Positions 17,087 to 26,207 are shown, counted from the stretch's first letter. The stretch is DNA of 64,000 nt from DASZWJ01 sp963813895 (GCA_963813895.1 CAWFAS010000001.1:310001-374000); one strand, 5' to 3'. The notes: a model not told the origin generated them from the letters alone. Translations and numbers: made by a program.

Positions 17087-17481
17087 TTAGTCTGTCATCC
17101 CGAACGCAGTGAAGGATCTCCATAGGATGGCACACATTGCTGAAAAGCCACCCTATGGAGCTATCCGATGCACACATTTTGTAATTACTAGAAATGCTGA
17201 GTACGTCGTTCCTGCTTTACCGAATTATCCTAAAATATCAGCCTATCAAGCAGGAATCTAGTGCCCACCTTTCCAACGGAACGCACAAATGCCAGTCATG
17301 ACTGCTTATTGCTACTTCACTTTGTTTGAAAATTAGGCACTGGATCCCCGCTTGATAGGCTGATATTTTAGGATAATTCGGTAAAGCGGGGACGACGAAC
17401 TCTAATTCTGGCGGCTAAAAAAAATGTGTGCATCGGATAGCCCTATGGAGATCCTTCACTGCGTTCAGGATGACAGACTAA
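17087..17481. repeat. Palindromic repeat, family A, interrupted by a MITE-like insertion
   Basis: Arms 17087-17160 and 17441-17481 (TTAGTCTGTCATCC..., CCATAGG / complements) are the halves of one family-A palindrome. The 280-bp element at 17161-17440 splits them. Removing it plus one copy of the 10-bp duplication restores a palindrome like those at 16200 and 55634. Confidence 0.9.
17161..17440. mobile_element. MITE-like non-coding element, copy 1
   Basis: 280 bp with terminal inverted repeats CTATCCGATGCACACATTTT / AAAATGTGTGCATCGGATAG. Long inner arms also pair (ACCGAATTATCCTAAAATAT with ATATTTTAGGATAATTCGGT). The flanks are identical, CCCTATGGAG at 17151-17160 and 17441-17450: a 10-bp target duplication. 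No reading frame for a transposase. A second copy lies at 31674-31951. A 9-12 bp duplication would fit mobilisation by an IS4-like transposase; that is inference. Confidence 0.88.
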
Positions 17482-17505
17482 TGAATTTAACTCCCAGGAA
17501 TCGCC

Positions 17506-18696
17506 ATGCCATCCGCTCCACCACTACGATTGAAAAAACGCGAAGAAACACGCTTACTCATGGGCCATGTATGGGTTTACAGTAACGAGGTTGATGTCAC
17601 AAAAACGCCGCTCAAAAGTTTCCAACCAGGACAGATGGTCACTATAGAACGACAGGACGGCAAGCCCTTGGGCTTAGGATACATCAATCCACACACATTA
17701 TTATGCGTGCGCCTGTTGAGCTCTGATTCAAGTCTCATCTTCGACCAGACTGTGATGGTACACCGTATACAACGTGCATTAAAGTTACGTGCGGCACTTT
17801 TCCCACAGCCATTTTACCGACTAATTTATGGTGAAAGCGATGAATTGCCGGGTTTAATCGTCGACCGCTTTGGCGATACATTAGTGGTGCAGATAACTAC
17901 CGCAGGAATGGAATTATTACAAGAGACGGTTGTTCGTGCATTGCAACAGGTGCTTAACCCCCAAGCGATTTTATTACGTAATGACCATAGTATGCGTAAG
18001 CTGGAAGGTTTGCCGGAATATGTATCAGCCGCTTTTGGTGAAGTTGCGCCTATAGTTAAGCTTGAAGAAAATGGCGTATTGTTTAGTGTTTCGCCATGGA
18101 CAGGTCAAAAAACTGGGTGGTTTTATGATCATCGGGAAAATAGGGCGCAATTATCCCGTTATGTAGCGGGTAAGCGGGTGCTTGATTTATTTAGCTATGT
18201 GGGCGGTTGGGGAATTCAGGCGGCAGTGTATGGTGCTAAAGAGGTATGCTGTATTGACAGTTCAGCACCCGCCCTGGAAATGCTCCAAGCGAATTGTCGA
18301 CTCAATAATGTCGCTGACCGTGTTTATACGCGGCAAGGAGATGTATTTACTGAATTGAAAGCATTGATTAATACGGAAGAAAAATTTGATGTTATTATTA
18401 TTGATCCGCCTGCATTTATAAAAAAACGCAAAGATATGGCCGCTGGATTGATTGCGTATCAACGGGTCAATGAATTAGCCCTGAAGTTATTACAGCCTGA
18501 TGGTTTTTTGATCTCAGCTTCTTGTTCCCAACATCTGACTAAAGAGCAATTGCTGCAAGTGGTATTAGCGGCGGGGGTAAAACAAAAACGCACGGTACAA
18601 ATTTTAGCCCAGGGTCATCAGGGTGCTGACCATCCTATTCATCCTGCGATCGCAGAAACTGATTATTTAAAAGCGCTTTTTTGCAGAGTGTCGTGA
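17506..18696 (+). CDS. rlmI: 23S rRNA m5C1962 methyltransferase RlmI (class I SAM-dependent)
   Basis: 396 aa, the RlmI length. An N-terminal PUA domain (LRLKKREETRLLMGHVWVYS) is followed by an EEHD-like middle domain and the SAM-binding domain: VLDLFSYVGGWGIQAA near residue 225, then IIIDPPAFIKKRKD near 300 and SASCSQHL near 342 with the catalytic-type Cys. It modifies C1962 of 23S rRNA. The last two codons abut a repeat: the stop TGA (18694-18696) is immediately followed by GCTGTCATCC of a family-A element. It is convergent with gcvPB. Confidence 0.9.
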   Translation: MPSAPPLRLKKREETRLLMGHVWVYSNEVDVTKTPLKSFQPGQMVTIERQDGKPLGLGYINPHTLLCVRLLSSDSSLIFDQTVMVHRIQRALKLRAALFPQPFYRLIYGESDELPGLIVDRFGDTLVVQITTAGMELLQETVVRALQQVLNPQAILLRNDHSMRKLEGLPEYVSAAFGEVAPIVKLEENGVLFSVSPWTGQKTGWFYDHRENRAQLSRYVAGKRVLDLFSYVGGWGIQAAVYGAKEVCCIDSSAPALEMLQANCRLNNVADRVYTRQGDVFTELKALINTEEKFDVIIIDPPAFIKKRKDMAAGLIAYQRVNELALKLLQPDGFLISASCSQHLTKEQLLQVVLAAGVKQKRTVQILAQGHQGADHPIHPAIAETDYLKALFCRVS

Positions 18697-18801
18697 GCTG
18701 TCATCCTGAACGCAGTGAAAAGGTTGCCTGTCACCGAGCTGCGACTGTTAGGGAGCGTTTACATTGTTCCTATAAACGCTTCCTAACGGTCGCGGCTCGG
18801 T
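18697..18801. repeat. Palindromic repeat, family A, between rlmI and gcvPB
   Basis: It starts at the base after the rlmI stop with the GCTGTCATCC end. Arms at 18733-18801 pair (ACCGAGCTGCGACTGTTAGG with its complement), as in the copy at 9459. Its right end (18783-18801) is also the last six codons and stop of gcvPB. Confidence 0.85.
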
Positions 18802-20237
18802 TTCCACGCCAAATCCAATTCCCTAGCAGCTTTAACGTCATCCAAGCGGCGCACCGGCAGAGTAAATGGCGCATTGCGTAATTTTTCTGGCTCTTGTTTT
18901 GCTTCCTCAAGTATTTTCTGCATCACAATTATAAATTCATCTAGTTGTGCTTTGCTTTCAGTTTCTGTCGGTTCAATTAACAAACATTCAGGAACCAGCA
19001 GCGGAAAGTAAGTCGTAGGTGCATGGATGCCATAATCCAATAAACGTTTTGCAAAATCCATCGCATTAATACCGAGTTCTTTTGAGGCTTTTTGCAGCGT
19101 CAAGATGAACTCATGAGTAGCACGACGTTGTGGGAAAGCCGCTACAAATCCCGCTTGTTGCAGTTGCTTTAATAAATAATTTGCATTGAGGGTGGCAAAT
19201 TCGGCCACCCGTTGTAGACCTTTTCGCCCTAACAGACGAATATAAATATAAGCGCGTAGCAATACCCCGGCATTGCCCATAAAAGTGGATAAGCGTCCTA
19301 TGGATTGGGGGTAGTCTTTTTCTGTCAACCACACCCATTGATCGCCTTTTTTCCCAACAATAGGCATAGGCAAAAAGGGTGCCAGATGCTCCTCGACCGC
19401 TACTGGTCCAGAGCCGGGTCCACCACCGCCGTGGGGAGTAGAAAAAGTTTTATGTAAATTCATATGAATAACATCAAAACCCATATCGCTGGGTCGAACT
19501 TTACCTATGATTGCATTCAGATTGGCCCCGTCGTAATACAAGAGCCCACCCGCAGCATGAACTAAATCGGCAATTTCGCGAATACGGCGTTCAAAAACGC
19601 CCAAAGTAGAAGGATTGGTGAGCATAATACCGGCAGTTTTAGGACCTAAAGCGGCTTTTAATGCAGCGATGTCAACGTCACCTTGTTTGTCAGTAGGTAT
19701 TTCCCGCACAGTAAAACCACACATGACTGCGGAAGCGGGATTAGTACCATGAGCCGCATCTGGTACTAGAATTTCTGTGCGTTCAAAATCTCCACGCGAC
19801 TGATGATAGGCACGAATAATGGCCACTCCGGCAAATTCACCTTGAGCGCCAGCCATAGGGGATAATGCGACTGCGTCCATACCAGTTACGGTTTTTAGAT
19901 ATTCTTGCAGTTCATATAAGCAATGCATAATTCCCTGGCTGAATTGCGGTGGTGCCAATGGATGTCGGTTAGCAAAATCAGGCAACCAGGCTAGGCGGTG
20001 AGCGCGTGGGTTGTATTTCATAGTACAGGAACCCAGCGGGTAGAAATGGGTGTCTATGGAAAAATTTTTACGGGAAAGACAAGTGTAGTGTCGTACTACG
20101 TCCAATTCAGAAGCTTCAGGCAAGAGGGCTTTAGTCTTACGCAATAAACTAGAAGGAATATCATCCGTGGCGATGTCTTGCTGTGGCGCTTGTGCGACTG
20201 CACGTCGTCCGGGAACGGATTTTTCAAAGATCACCAT
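18783..20237 (-). CDS. gcvPB: Glycine dehydrogenase (decarboxylating) subunit 2
   Basis: 484 aa, the PLP-bearing half of the two-chain P-protein. The PLP lysine lies in NLHKTFSTPHGGGGPGSGPV near residue 270; DAAHGTNPASAVMCG and HFYPLGSCTMKYNPR are further family marks. With gcvPA it decarboxylates glycine and passes aminomethyl to the lipoyl arm of GcvH. It overlaps gcvPA by 14 bp. The C-terminal end (WKPSRDR and stop) is read from a palindromic repeat, so the native tail was probably rewritten. Confidence 0.96.
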   Translation of the reverse strand: MVIFEKSVPGRRAVAQAPQQDIATDDIPSSLLRKTKALLPEASELDVVRHYTCLSRKNFSIDTHFYPLGSCTMKYNPRAHRLAWLPDFANRHPLAPPQFSQGIMHCLYELQEYLKTVTGMDAVALSPMAGAQGEFAGVAIIRAYHQSRGDFERTEILVPDAAHGTNPASAVMCGFTVREIPTDKQGDVDIAALKAALGPKTAGIMLTNPSTLGVFERRIREIADLVHAAGGLLYYDGANLNAIIGKVRPSDMGFDVIHMNLHKTFSTPHGGGGPGSGPVAVEEHLAPFLPMPIVGKKGDQWVWLTEKDYPQSIGRLSTFMGNAGVLLRAYIYIRLLGRKGLQRVAEFATLNANYLLKQLQQAGFVAAFPQRRATHEFILTLQKASKELGINAMDFAKRLLDYGIHAPTTYFPLLVPECLLIEPTETESKAQLDEFIIVMQKILEEAKQEPEKLRNAPFTLPVRRLDDVKAARELDLAWKPSRDR

Positions 20238-21639
20238 GGGTTACCTCATTGATATTTAAAGCCTTAATCTTGGGTTGACCTGCTTCGATTATGTTATGTA
20301 ATGCGGTATGAAAGTTCTGTAAATCTTCTTCCGTTTTAGTCTCGGTTGCACAGACCAATAGGGTCTGACCCAGTTCGGGATAGTAAGGTGTTAAGTCAAA
20401 ACCGCCTTGTATGCCTTCTTTGGCCAACGCGTCCAACACTTTTGCCACTGGTTTATTGAGTCGTAAAACAAATTCATGAAAGATAGGACGACAGAACACG
20501 CCTTCAATACCTGCAATGCGTGTTAGCTGGTTATATAAAGCGACTGCATTATTATGACTTTTAGCGGCGACACGTCTTAAACCTTCAGCGCCCAAGAGGC
20601 TCATATAAATAGTAGCTGCTGTGACCATCAAGCCTTGGTTGGTGCAAATATTGGAGGTGGCTTTTGAACGGCGTATATGTTGTTCTCTGGCCTGTAACGT
20701 TAGAGTAAAACCGGATTTACCTTCCAGATCTTCTGTTCTTCCAACTATTCGTCCTGGCATTTGCCGGACGTAGGGTTGTTTACAGCATAGGAAACCAAAG
20801 TAAGGCCCACCTGAGGACAGCGGGACGCCTAAGGGTTGGCCCTCTCCGCAGACAATATCTGCACCCGCCTCTCCCCATTGGCCAGGTTCTTTTAGCAAGG
20901 CCAGGGCGGTGGGGTTGACCAAGGCAATGGTCAAGATACCTTGCGCTTTAGCCCAATCAGTCAGGGCATCTACTTCTTCTAGTACGCCAAAGAAATTCGG
21001 ATTAGGGATTACTAGTGCAGCGAAGTCCTGTCCAGCATAAGGCTGTAGAGCTTCCAACGGCACGTGTCCGCCACCTGAGCAAAATGGGATTTCTACTAGC
21101 TCGATATTCTGTGCACTCACAATACTGCGGACTACAGCGCGGTAAAAGGGGTGTACGCTGACAGGCATTAGAATGCGTTTACTACTAGAATTCCGATTAA
21201 GGCGAACGGCCATCAGGACGGCTTCCGCTAGAGCAGTCGCACCATCGTAATGTGATGCATTGGAGACATCCATGCCGGTTAAGCTAGCCATCATGGTCTG
21301 GTATTCATAAATTAATTGTAACGTGCCTTGACTGGCTTCGGCTTGATAGGGCGTATAAGCCGTTAAAAATTCGCCCCGGGAAATTAAATCTAGACTGGCG
21401 GAGGGAATATGGTGTTGGTATGCGCCAGCGCCGATAAAACAGAGATGATATTGGTCTTGGGCACCTCGTTTTTGCAGCAATTGGCTTACTTCCATCTCTG
21501 ACAGGCCTTCCGGTATACCAGGCAGATCAGCAAGGCGTAAATCAGCAGGAATTTCATCAAATAAATCATTGATTTGGCTTACGCCAATTGCCGTCAGCAT
21601 TTCTTTGACTTCAGCTTCAGTATGGGGAATAAAGGGCAC
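20224..21639 (-). CDS. gcvPA: Glycine dehydrogenase (decarboxylating) subunit 1
   Basis: 471 aa, slightly longer than the usual ~450. N-terminal MPFIPHTEAEVKEMLTAIGV is the standard GcvPA opening, followed by FIGAGAYQHHIPS, SQGTLQLIYEYQTMM and LTGMDVSNASHYDGATA. It is the partner of GcvPB; the split form is typical of Firmicutes and also Legionella/Coxiella. It lies 31 bp downstream of gcvH and overlaps gcvPB, so the three are probably one transcript. Confidence 0.96.
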   Translation of the reverse strand: MPFIPHTEAEVKEMLTAIGVSQINDLFDEIPADLRLADLPGIPEGLSEMEVSQLLQKRGAQDQYHLCFIGAGAYQHHIPSASLDLISRGEFLTAYTPYQAEASQGTLQLIYEYQTMMASLTGMDVSNASHYDGATALAEAVLMAVRLNRNSSSKRILMPVSVHPFYRAVVRSIVSAQNIELVEIPFCSGGGHVPLEALQPYAGQDFAALVIPNPNFFGVLEEVDALTDWAKAQGILTIALVNPTALALLKEPGQWGEAGADIVCGEGQPLGVPLSSGGPYFGFLCCKQPYVRQMPGRIVGRTEDLEGKSGFTLTLQAREQHIRRSKATSNICTNQGLMVTAATIYMSLLGAEGLRRVAAKSHNNAVALYNQLTRIAGIEGVFCRPIFHEFVLRLNKPVAKVLDALAKEGIQGGFDLTPYYPELGQTLLVCATETKTEEDLQNFHTALHNIIEAGQPKIKALNINEVTHGDL

Positions 21640-21670
21640 GTTTTACCTCGTATGACTGGAAATTCTTTGC

Positions 21671-22063
21671 TTATTCATCGGCAATGCTTTGTTTATAAGC
21701 CTCTGCATCCAACAGGTTGGTTAGCTCACTCTTATCTGTCGGGCTGATAGTACAAAGCCAGCCATCCCCATAGGGGTCAATATTTACCAGTTCTGGCTGT
21801 TCCGACAAAGTGGTATTGATAGCGGTAATCTGGCCAGTGACCGGCATGTATACGTCAGCCGCAGCCTTCACAGATTCAACCACGGCAAAGCCTTCGGCCA
21901 CTTTTAGATTTTTCTTTAATTCGGGTAATTCTACATAAACAATATCCCCTAATAATTTCTGGGCATGGTCGGTTATACCTATAGTCAGCGTGCCATTGCT
22001 TTCTTCGCGCACCCATTCATGGCTGATGGTGTACTTTATGTCAGCGGGTATTAAATTACTCAT
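21671..22063 (-). CDS. gcvH: Glycine cleavage system H protein
   Basis: 130 aa, normal length. The lipoylation site is in VVESVKAAADVYMPVTG near residue 64 (Lys in ESVKA). Opening YTISHEWVREES and end NPDxYG-like YGDGWLCTISP agree with the family. It carries the aminomethyl group between the P- and T-proteins. It is separated from gcvT by a 314-bp gap that holds a palindromic repeat, so it may rely on read-through or an own promoter. Confidence 0.96.
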   Translation of the reverse strand: MSNLIPADIKYTISHEWVREESNGTLTIGITDHAQKLLGDIVYVELPELKKNLKVAEGFAVVESVKAAADVYMPVTGQITAINTTLSEQPELVNIDPYGDGWLCTISPTDKSELTNLLDAEAYKQSIADE

Positions 22064-22119
22064 TTGACAGTTCCTTTAGGTTGTAGGATTTTTGAGGCTT
22101 GCGTAATGGCCTCCTCTCC

Positions 22120-22372
22120 CTTGCGGGGGCGTTGTTGAATAATTCGCTCCCATTTTTGGAAAAGCACTATATCCCCTCTCCCCTTGCGGGAGTTAGGAAG
22201 AGGGGTAATATTAAGCATTTACACTTTAATTTTCACCAATGAATGCCGCACCAACCCCCTCTCCCTAACCCTCTCCCGCAAGGGGAGAGGGGATCATAGA
22301 GTTTCGGACAGTTAGGAAGAAAATTATTCAACAACGCCCCCGAAGGGAATACAGTGCTTTTCCAAAAAATGA
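22120..22372. repeat. Nested palindromic repeat, family F, between gcvT and gcvH
   Basis: The outer arms GGGCGTTGTTGAATAATT and AATTATTCAACAACGCCC (22125-22342) enclose a second palindrome (ATCCCCTCTCCCCTTGCGGG / complement). Flanking TTTTTGGAAAAGCACT and AGTGCTTTTCC pieces also pair. It lies inside the glycine cleavage operon. A short GTTGTTGAAT hairpin at 35392-35421 has the same outer sequence. Confidence 0.8.
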
Positions 22373-22377
22373 GCAAA

Positions 22378-23460
22378 TCACTCAAACGCTTTTTTTCCAT
22401 GTTTGACAAAAGGAGGTTTAATAATATCTGCAGGTAATTCTTGTCCGCGAATTTCTACTAGGCATTGGGTATGGGTAGATAGGGGTATACGCGCTAAAGC
22501 GATTGCCTGTTGCAGAGTTGGAGAAAAACCGCCACTGGTGATTTCACCCGCTTCATGATTAATCAACACCTTTTGGTGGTTGCGTAATACCCCTTTGGGT
22601 TGTAATACCAAACCAACCAGACGTTTATTGGTAAGTGGTTTTTTGGCTTCCAATGCTACCCGTCCAATAAAGTCACGATCTTTAGGTTCCCAGGCGACGG
22701 TCCAGCCTAAATTGGATTCCAGCGGCGTGGTATTTTCATCCATGTCAGTACCATAAAGATTTAACCCGGCTTCTAGCCTGAGTGTGTCACGTGCCCCTAG
22801 ACCGCAGGGTTTAACGCCTGCTGTGGTTATTTGGTCCCAGAATTCTGGTGCTTGGCTGGCAGAAACTAGTACTTCTAAGCCATCTTCGCCGGTATAGCCG
22901 GTACGGGCAATGAAATAATCCTTATGCTCAATGGCTTCAAAGGGATGTAATGCTTTAATTTTTTGATAGAGCTCTTGGTCAAACACGGCGGCGACTTTAG
23001 TAATAGCCTGTGGACCTTGGATGGCCAGAATACACAAATCAGTTCTGGGAGTAATGGTCAGGGAAAACTCAGTACTCTGTTGTCGCAACCAGTTAAGATC
23101 TTTTTCACGGGTGCCGGCATTAATGACGAGGCGATAACTGTTTTCATCCCTTTTGTAGACTATAAGATCATCTATCACCCCACCTTGGGGGTTTAACATA
23201 CAGGTATATATCGCTTTGCCAGGTTGTTTTAGTTTTGCTACATCATTAGCTAATAGTCGACGTAAAAAAGGATAGGCTTGCGCACCAGCAAGATCGACCA
23301 CCAACATGTGCGAGACGTCAAATATACCAGCATCAGTGCGTACTTGATGATGTTCATCCAACTGTGAACCATAATGTAGTGGCATATCCCAGCCAGCAAA
23401 ATCCACCAATTTAGCGCCAGCGTGCTGATGTCTTTGGTAAAGAGGAGTTTTATGTCCCAT
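22378..23460 (-). CDS. gcvT: Glycine cleavage system T protein (aminomethyltransferase)
   Basis: 360 aa from ATG 23460 (MGHKTPLYQRHQHAGAKLVD), which aligns with the usual GcvT start and has AAGG about 5 nt upstream; the frame also has an ATG at 23505. Motifs: FAGWDMPLHYGSQLDEHHQV, FDVSHM, YTGEDGLEVLV, GLGARDTLRLEAGLNLYG (folate-binding Asp region). It transfers the methylene group to tetrahydrofolate and releases ammonia. The first gene of the gcv operon, divergent from sdhC. I saw no glycine riboswitch in the 219-bp gap upstream. Confidence 0.96.
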   Translation of the reverse strand: MGHKTPLYQRHQHAGAKLVDFAGWDMPLHYGSQLDEHHQVRTDAGIFDVSHMLVVDLAGAQAYPFLRRLLANDVAKLKQPGKAIYTCMLNPQGGVIDDLIVYKRDENSYRLVINAGTREKDLNWLRQQSTEFSLTITPRTDLCILAIQGPQAITKVAAVFDQELYQKIKALHPFEAIEHKDYFIARTGYTGEDGLEVLVSASQAPEFWDQITTAGVKPCGLGARDTLRLEAGLNLYGTDMDENTTPLESNLGWTVAWEPKDRDFIGRVALEAKKPLTNKRLVGLVLQPKGVLRNHQKVLINHEAGEITSGGFSPTLQQAIALARIPLSTHTQCLVEIRGQELPADIIKPPFVKHGKKAFE

Positions 23461-23546
23461 ATAGGCCTTAGAATTTAAAGTAATGAAGTGGGTTAGGTCG
23501 GGCATTATACACTCATCATGGTTGGTTCTGGCAAGATGTCTTGATT

Positions 23547-23644
23547 GGGGGAAGGGGTCAAGTATTCACATGACACTTGCCATATTTCATAAGAGGTCAC
23601 AGTCACACGGGCAAGTGTCATGTGAATACTTGACCCCTTCCCAC
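23547..23644. repeat. Perfect-arm palindrome between gcvT and sdhC
   Basis: Arms of about 34 bp (GAAGGGGTCAAGTATTCACA then TGACACTTGCC, and the complement at 23609-23643) with a loop of some 28 bp. It takes up nearly half of the divergent gap, so it sits where the promoters of the gcv and sdh operons must be. I saw no other copy in the window. Confidence 0.85.
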
Positions 23645-23679
23645 TCTCACACTTCAATTTCCAGTATTTGAAGCATATA

Positions 23680-24093
23680 ATGTCGTTTCGATCTACAATC
23701 CCAGGATTGCCCGCCGTGAAACAGCAAAGGCCAGTTTATCTCAATTTAATGCAAATCAAACAACCACTGCCGGCTATCGTCTCAGTTCTGCATCGTATTT
23801 CCGGAGTATTTCTGTTCCTATTATTGCCGTTATTACTATGGCTATTAGCACGCTCCTTGGCTTCTGAAGCCTCATTTAATACCCTGAAGGAATCCGTCGC
23901 TTATCATCCCCTATTGCGGTTTTTTATCTGGGTAACGTTAAGTGCATTGATTTACCATCTTGTGGCGGGCGTTCGACATTTGCTTATGGATCTGAATATC
24001 GGTGATAGTCTCCAGGGTGGGCGGATCGGTGCTTGGCTGGTGTTAATTATTTCCGTCGTTTTCATCGTTTTTTTAGGAATTTGTTTATGGTAG
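23680..24093 (+). CDS. sdhC: Succinate dehydrogenase cytochrome b556 subunit
   Basis: Three transmembrane helices; heme/quinone motifs SVLHRISGVFLFLLLP and the H in IYHLVAGVRHLLMDL. The start is uncertain: ATG 23680 (137 aa, GAAG upstream) is used; an inner GTG at 23716 with AGGA 9 nt upstream gives VKQQRPVYLNL, which aligns with most SdhC starts. It anchors complex II in the inner membrane. It overlaps sdhD by 7 bp. Confidence 0.93.
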   Translation: MSFRSTIPGLPAVKQQRPVYLNLMQIKQPLPAIVSVLHRISGVFLFLLLPLLLWLLARSLASEASFNTLKESVAYHPLLRFFIWVTLSALIYHLVAGVRHLLMDLNIGDSLQGGRIGAWLVLIISVVFIVFLGICLW

Positions 24094-24437
24094 GCAGCGT
24101 GACCAGTCTTACCCGCAGCGGTCTGCGGGATTGGCTAATTCAACGAGTCACAGCTATTGTGCTCGCTGTGTATACCCTATTTTTACTAGGGTTTGTCGTG
24201 TTTAATCATCCTCTGGATTACGTGCATTGGCATAGTTTGTATAGTAACGGTTTTATGCGGGCATTTACTTTTTTAGCCCTGTTAAGTGTGGTTTATCATA
24301 CCTGGGTAGGCCTTTGGACGGTGTTTACAGATTATCTCAAATGCCCTTGGCTAAGACTTATCCTCCAAATTATTGTTGTGATGGTACTGTTGGGGTATTT
24401 GGTGTGGGGAATTGATATTGTTTGGGGAGCCTTATGA
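24087..24437 (+). CDS. sdhD: Succinate dehydrogenase membrane anchor subunit
   Basis: 116 aa from ATG 24087 (MVGSVTSLTRSGLRDWLIQR), with TTAGGA about 8 nt upstream, inside the end of sdhC. Three transmembrane helices; the heme-region His lies in VVYHTWVGLWTVF. The longer reading from 24033 is out-of-frame sdhC. It overlaps sdhA by ATGA, giving coupled translation. Confidence 0.92.
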   Translation: MVGSVTSLTRSGLRDWLIQRVTAIVLAVYTLFLLGFVVFNHPLDYVHWHSLYSNGFMRAFTFLALLSVVYHTWVGLWTVFTDYLKCPWLRLILQIIVVMVLLGYLVWGIDIVWGAL

Positions 24438-26194
24438 GCTTAGCAGAACATTTTTTTGATGCCATTATTATAGGTGGTGGTGGCGCAGGACAGCGCGCAG
24501 CATTGCAATTAGCAGAGTCGGGCAAAAAAGTTGCTCTAATCTCCAAAGTATTTCCCACCCGCTCGCATACGGTGTCAGCCCAAGGGGGTATTAATGCCGC
24601 ATTGGCTAATATGGGCCCTGATGATTGGCGTTGGCATATGTATGACACCGTGATGGGATCTGATTTTCTGGGAGATCAGGATGCCATTGAGTATATGTGT
24701 AAGAATGCGCCGGCCACTATTATCGAGCTGGAACATATGGGTTTGCCATTTTCCCGTACTAAACAGGGAAAAATTTATCAGCGAGCTTTTGGTGGTCAGA
24801 CTTTAAACTTTGGTGGTGAACTGGCACATCGCACCTGCTGTGCTGCAGATCGTACCGGGCATGCGATGCTGCATACCCTGTATCAAAAAAACGTTGAAGC
24901 CAAAACCCATTTTTATAATGAATGGTATGCTGTAGACCTGGTCAAATCCGCTCAAAATGGAATTGCCGGTGTGGTTGCATTGCACATTGAGACGGGTGAA
25001 GTGGTATTTCTACATAGTCGAGCAACCATACTGGCGACCGGTGGCGCGGGTCGCATTTTCCAGACCACAACTAATGCTTATACGTGCACCGGTGATGGAC
25101 TCGGTTTGGTCCTGCGCGCCCAGTTACCTTTGCAGGATATGGAGATGTGGCAATTCCATCCCACGGGTATTGCGGGGGTTGGGGTACTGGTAACTGAAGG
25201 TGCCCGCGGCGAGGGTGGCTATCTGTTAAATAAAAATGGCGAACGGTTTATGGAGCGCTATGCGCCGCATCTTAAGGATCTTTCCTGTCGCGATGTGGTA
25301 TCTCGTTCTTCTATGGTAGAGATCCGCGAAGGGCGCGGTGCAGGGCCGCGTGGCGATTATGTATTACTCAAATTAGATCACCTAGGCGCTGCCGTATTGC
25401 AGGAACGTCTACCAGGAATTACTACACTAGCTAAAACCTTTGCTGGCGTAGACCCCACCAAAGATCCGATTCCAGTTGTACCCACCACCCATTATCTGAT
25501 GGGCGGGATACCGACTAATGTTCATGGTCAAGTACTCACGACCGATAAAAAGGGCAATGACCAGGTGGTTGATGGTTTATATGCAGCGGGGGAATGTGCT
25601 TGTGTTTCTGTGCACGGTGCCAACCGGCTGGGGGCAAATTCCTTATTAGATATTGTGGTATTTGGCCGAGCAGCCGGTCTGCATTTGGAACAGGCTTTAC
25701 AGCATGATCTGGCAATGCCAGAAACCAGTTCCGGCGAGGTAGAGCAGGCATTGGTGCGCTTACAACGCTGGGATCATTCCAAAGACGGGGAAGATTTGCA
25801 TGAAATACGCAGCTCAATGCAGAAGGTGATGCAGGAGGATTTTGGTGTATTTCGAGAAGGGAATGCTATGCGTCTGGGCCTGCAAAAATTACAAGCTTTG
25901 CGCGAACGTCTTCCTCATGCAGTTTTGCGAGATAAAAGTCAGGTGTTTAATACTGCCCGTATTGAGGCGTTAGAGCTAGATAATATGATGGAAGTTGCCA
26001 TGGCCTCAGCCATATGTGCCGAACGCCGCACGGAAAGTCGCGGCGGACATTCACGCATGGATTATCCCGACCGTGATGATAAAAACTGGCTAAAACACTC
26101 TATTTATTTTGCTGATGGCCGTATAGGCGAGCGCGCAGTTAATCTCAAACCACAGGATGTAGATCCGATTGAGTTAAAGGAAAGAGATCATTAG
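24434..26194 (+). CDS. sdhA: Succinate dehydrogenase flavoprotein subunit
   Basis: 586 aa from ATG 24434 (ATGA overlap with sdhD, GGGGAG upstream). FAD-binding IIIGGGGAGQRAALQL at the N-terminus, the covalent-FAD His in TRSHTVSAQGG, active-site WQFHPTGI and EGARGEGGYLLN, and HGANRLGANSLLD. It oxidises succinate to fumarate as part of complex II and the TCA cycle. A 164-bp palindromic repeat lies 14 bp after its stop, before sdhB. Confidence 0.97.
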   Translation: MSLAEHFFDAIIIGGGGAGQRAALQLAESGKKVALISKVFPTRSHTVSAQGGINAALANMGPDDWRWHMYDTVMGSDFLGDQDAIEYMCKNAPATIIELEHMGLPFSRTKQGKIYQRAFGGQTLNFGGELAHRTCCAADRTGHAMLHTLYQKNVEAKTHFYNEWYAVDLVKSAQNGIAGVVALHIETGEVVFLHSRATILATGGAGRIFQTTTNAYTCTGDGLGLVLRAQLPLQDMEMWQFHPTGIAGVGVLVTEGARGEGGYLLNKNGERFMERYAPHLKDLSCRDVVSRSSMVEIREGRGAGPRGDYVLLKLDHLGAAVLQERLPGITTLAKTFAGVDPTKDPIPVVPTTHYLMGGIPTNVHGQVLTTDKKGNDQVVDGLYAAGECACVSVHGANRLGANSLLDIVVFGRAAGLHLEQALQHDLAMPETSSGEVEQALVRLQRWDHSKDGEDLHEIRSSMQKVMQEDFGVFREGNAMRLGLQKLQALRERLPHAVLRDKSQVFNTARIEALELDNMMEVAMASAICAERRTESRGGHSRMDYPDRDDKNWLKHSIYFADGRIGERAVNLKPQDVDPIELKERDH

Positions 26195-26207
26195 CATGGT
26201 TGACCTT

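Noticed and set aside
18681..18881. 66-codon plus-strand frame across the rlmI-gcvPB border
   Set aside because: It is repeat sequence plus the antisense of gcvPB.
23461..23679. Glycine riboswitch upstream of gcvT
   Set aside because: The gap holds a simple palindrome and no tandem aptamer-like conserved segments that I can recognise.
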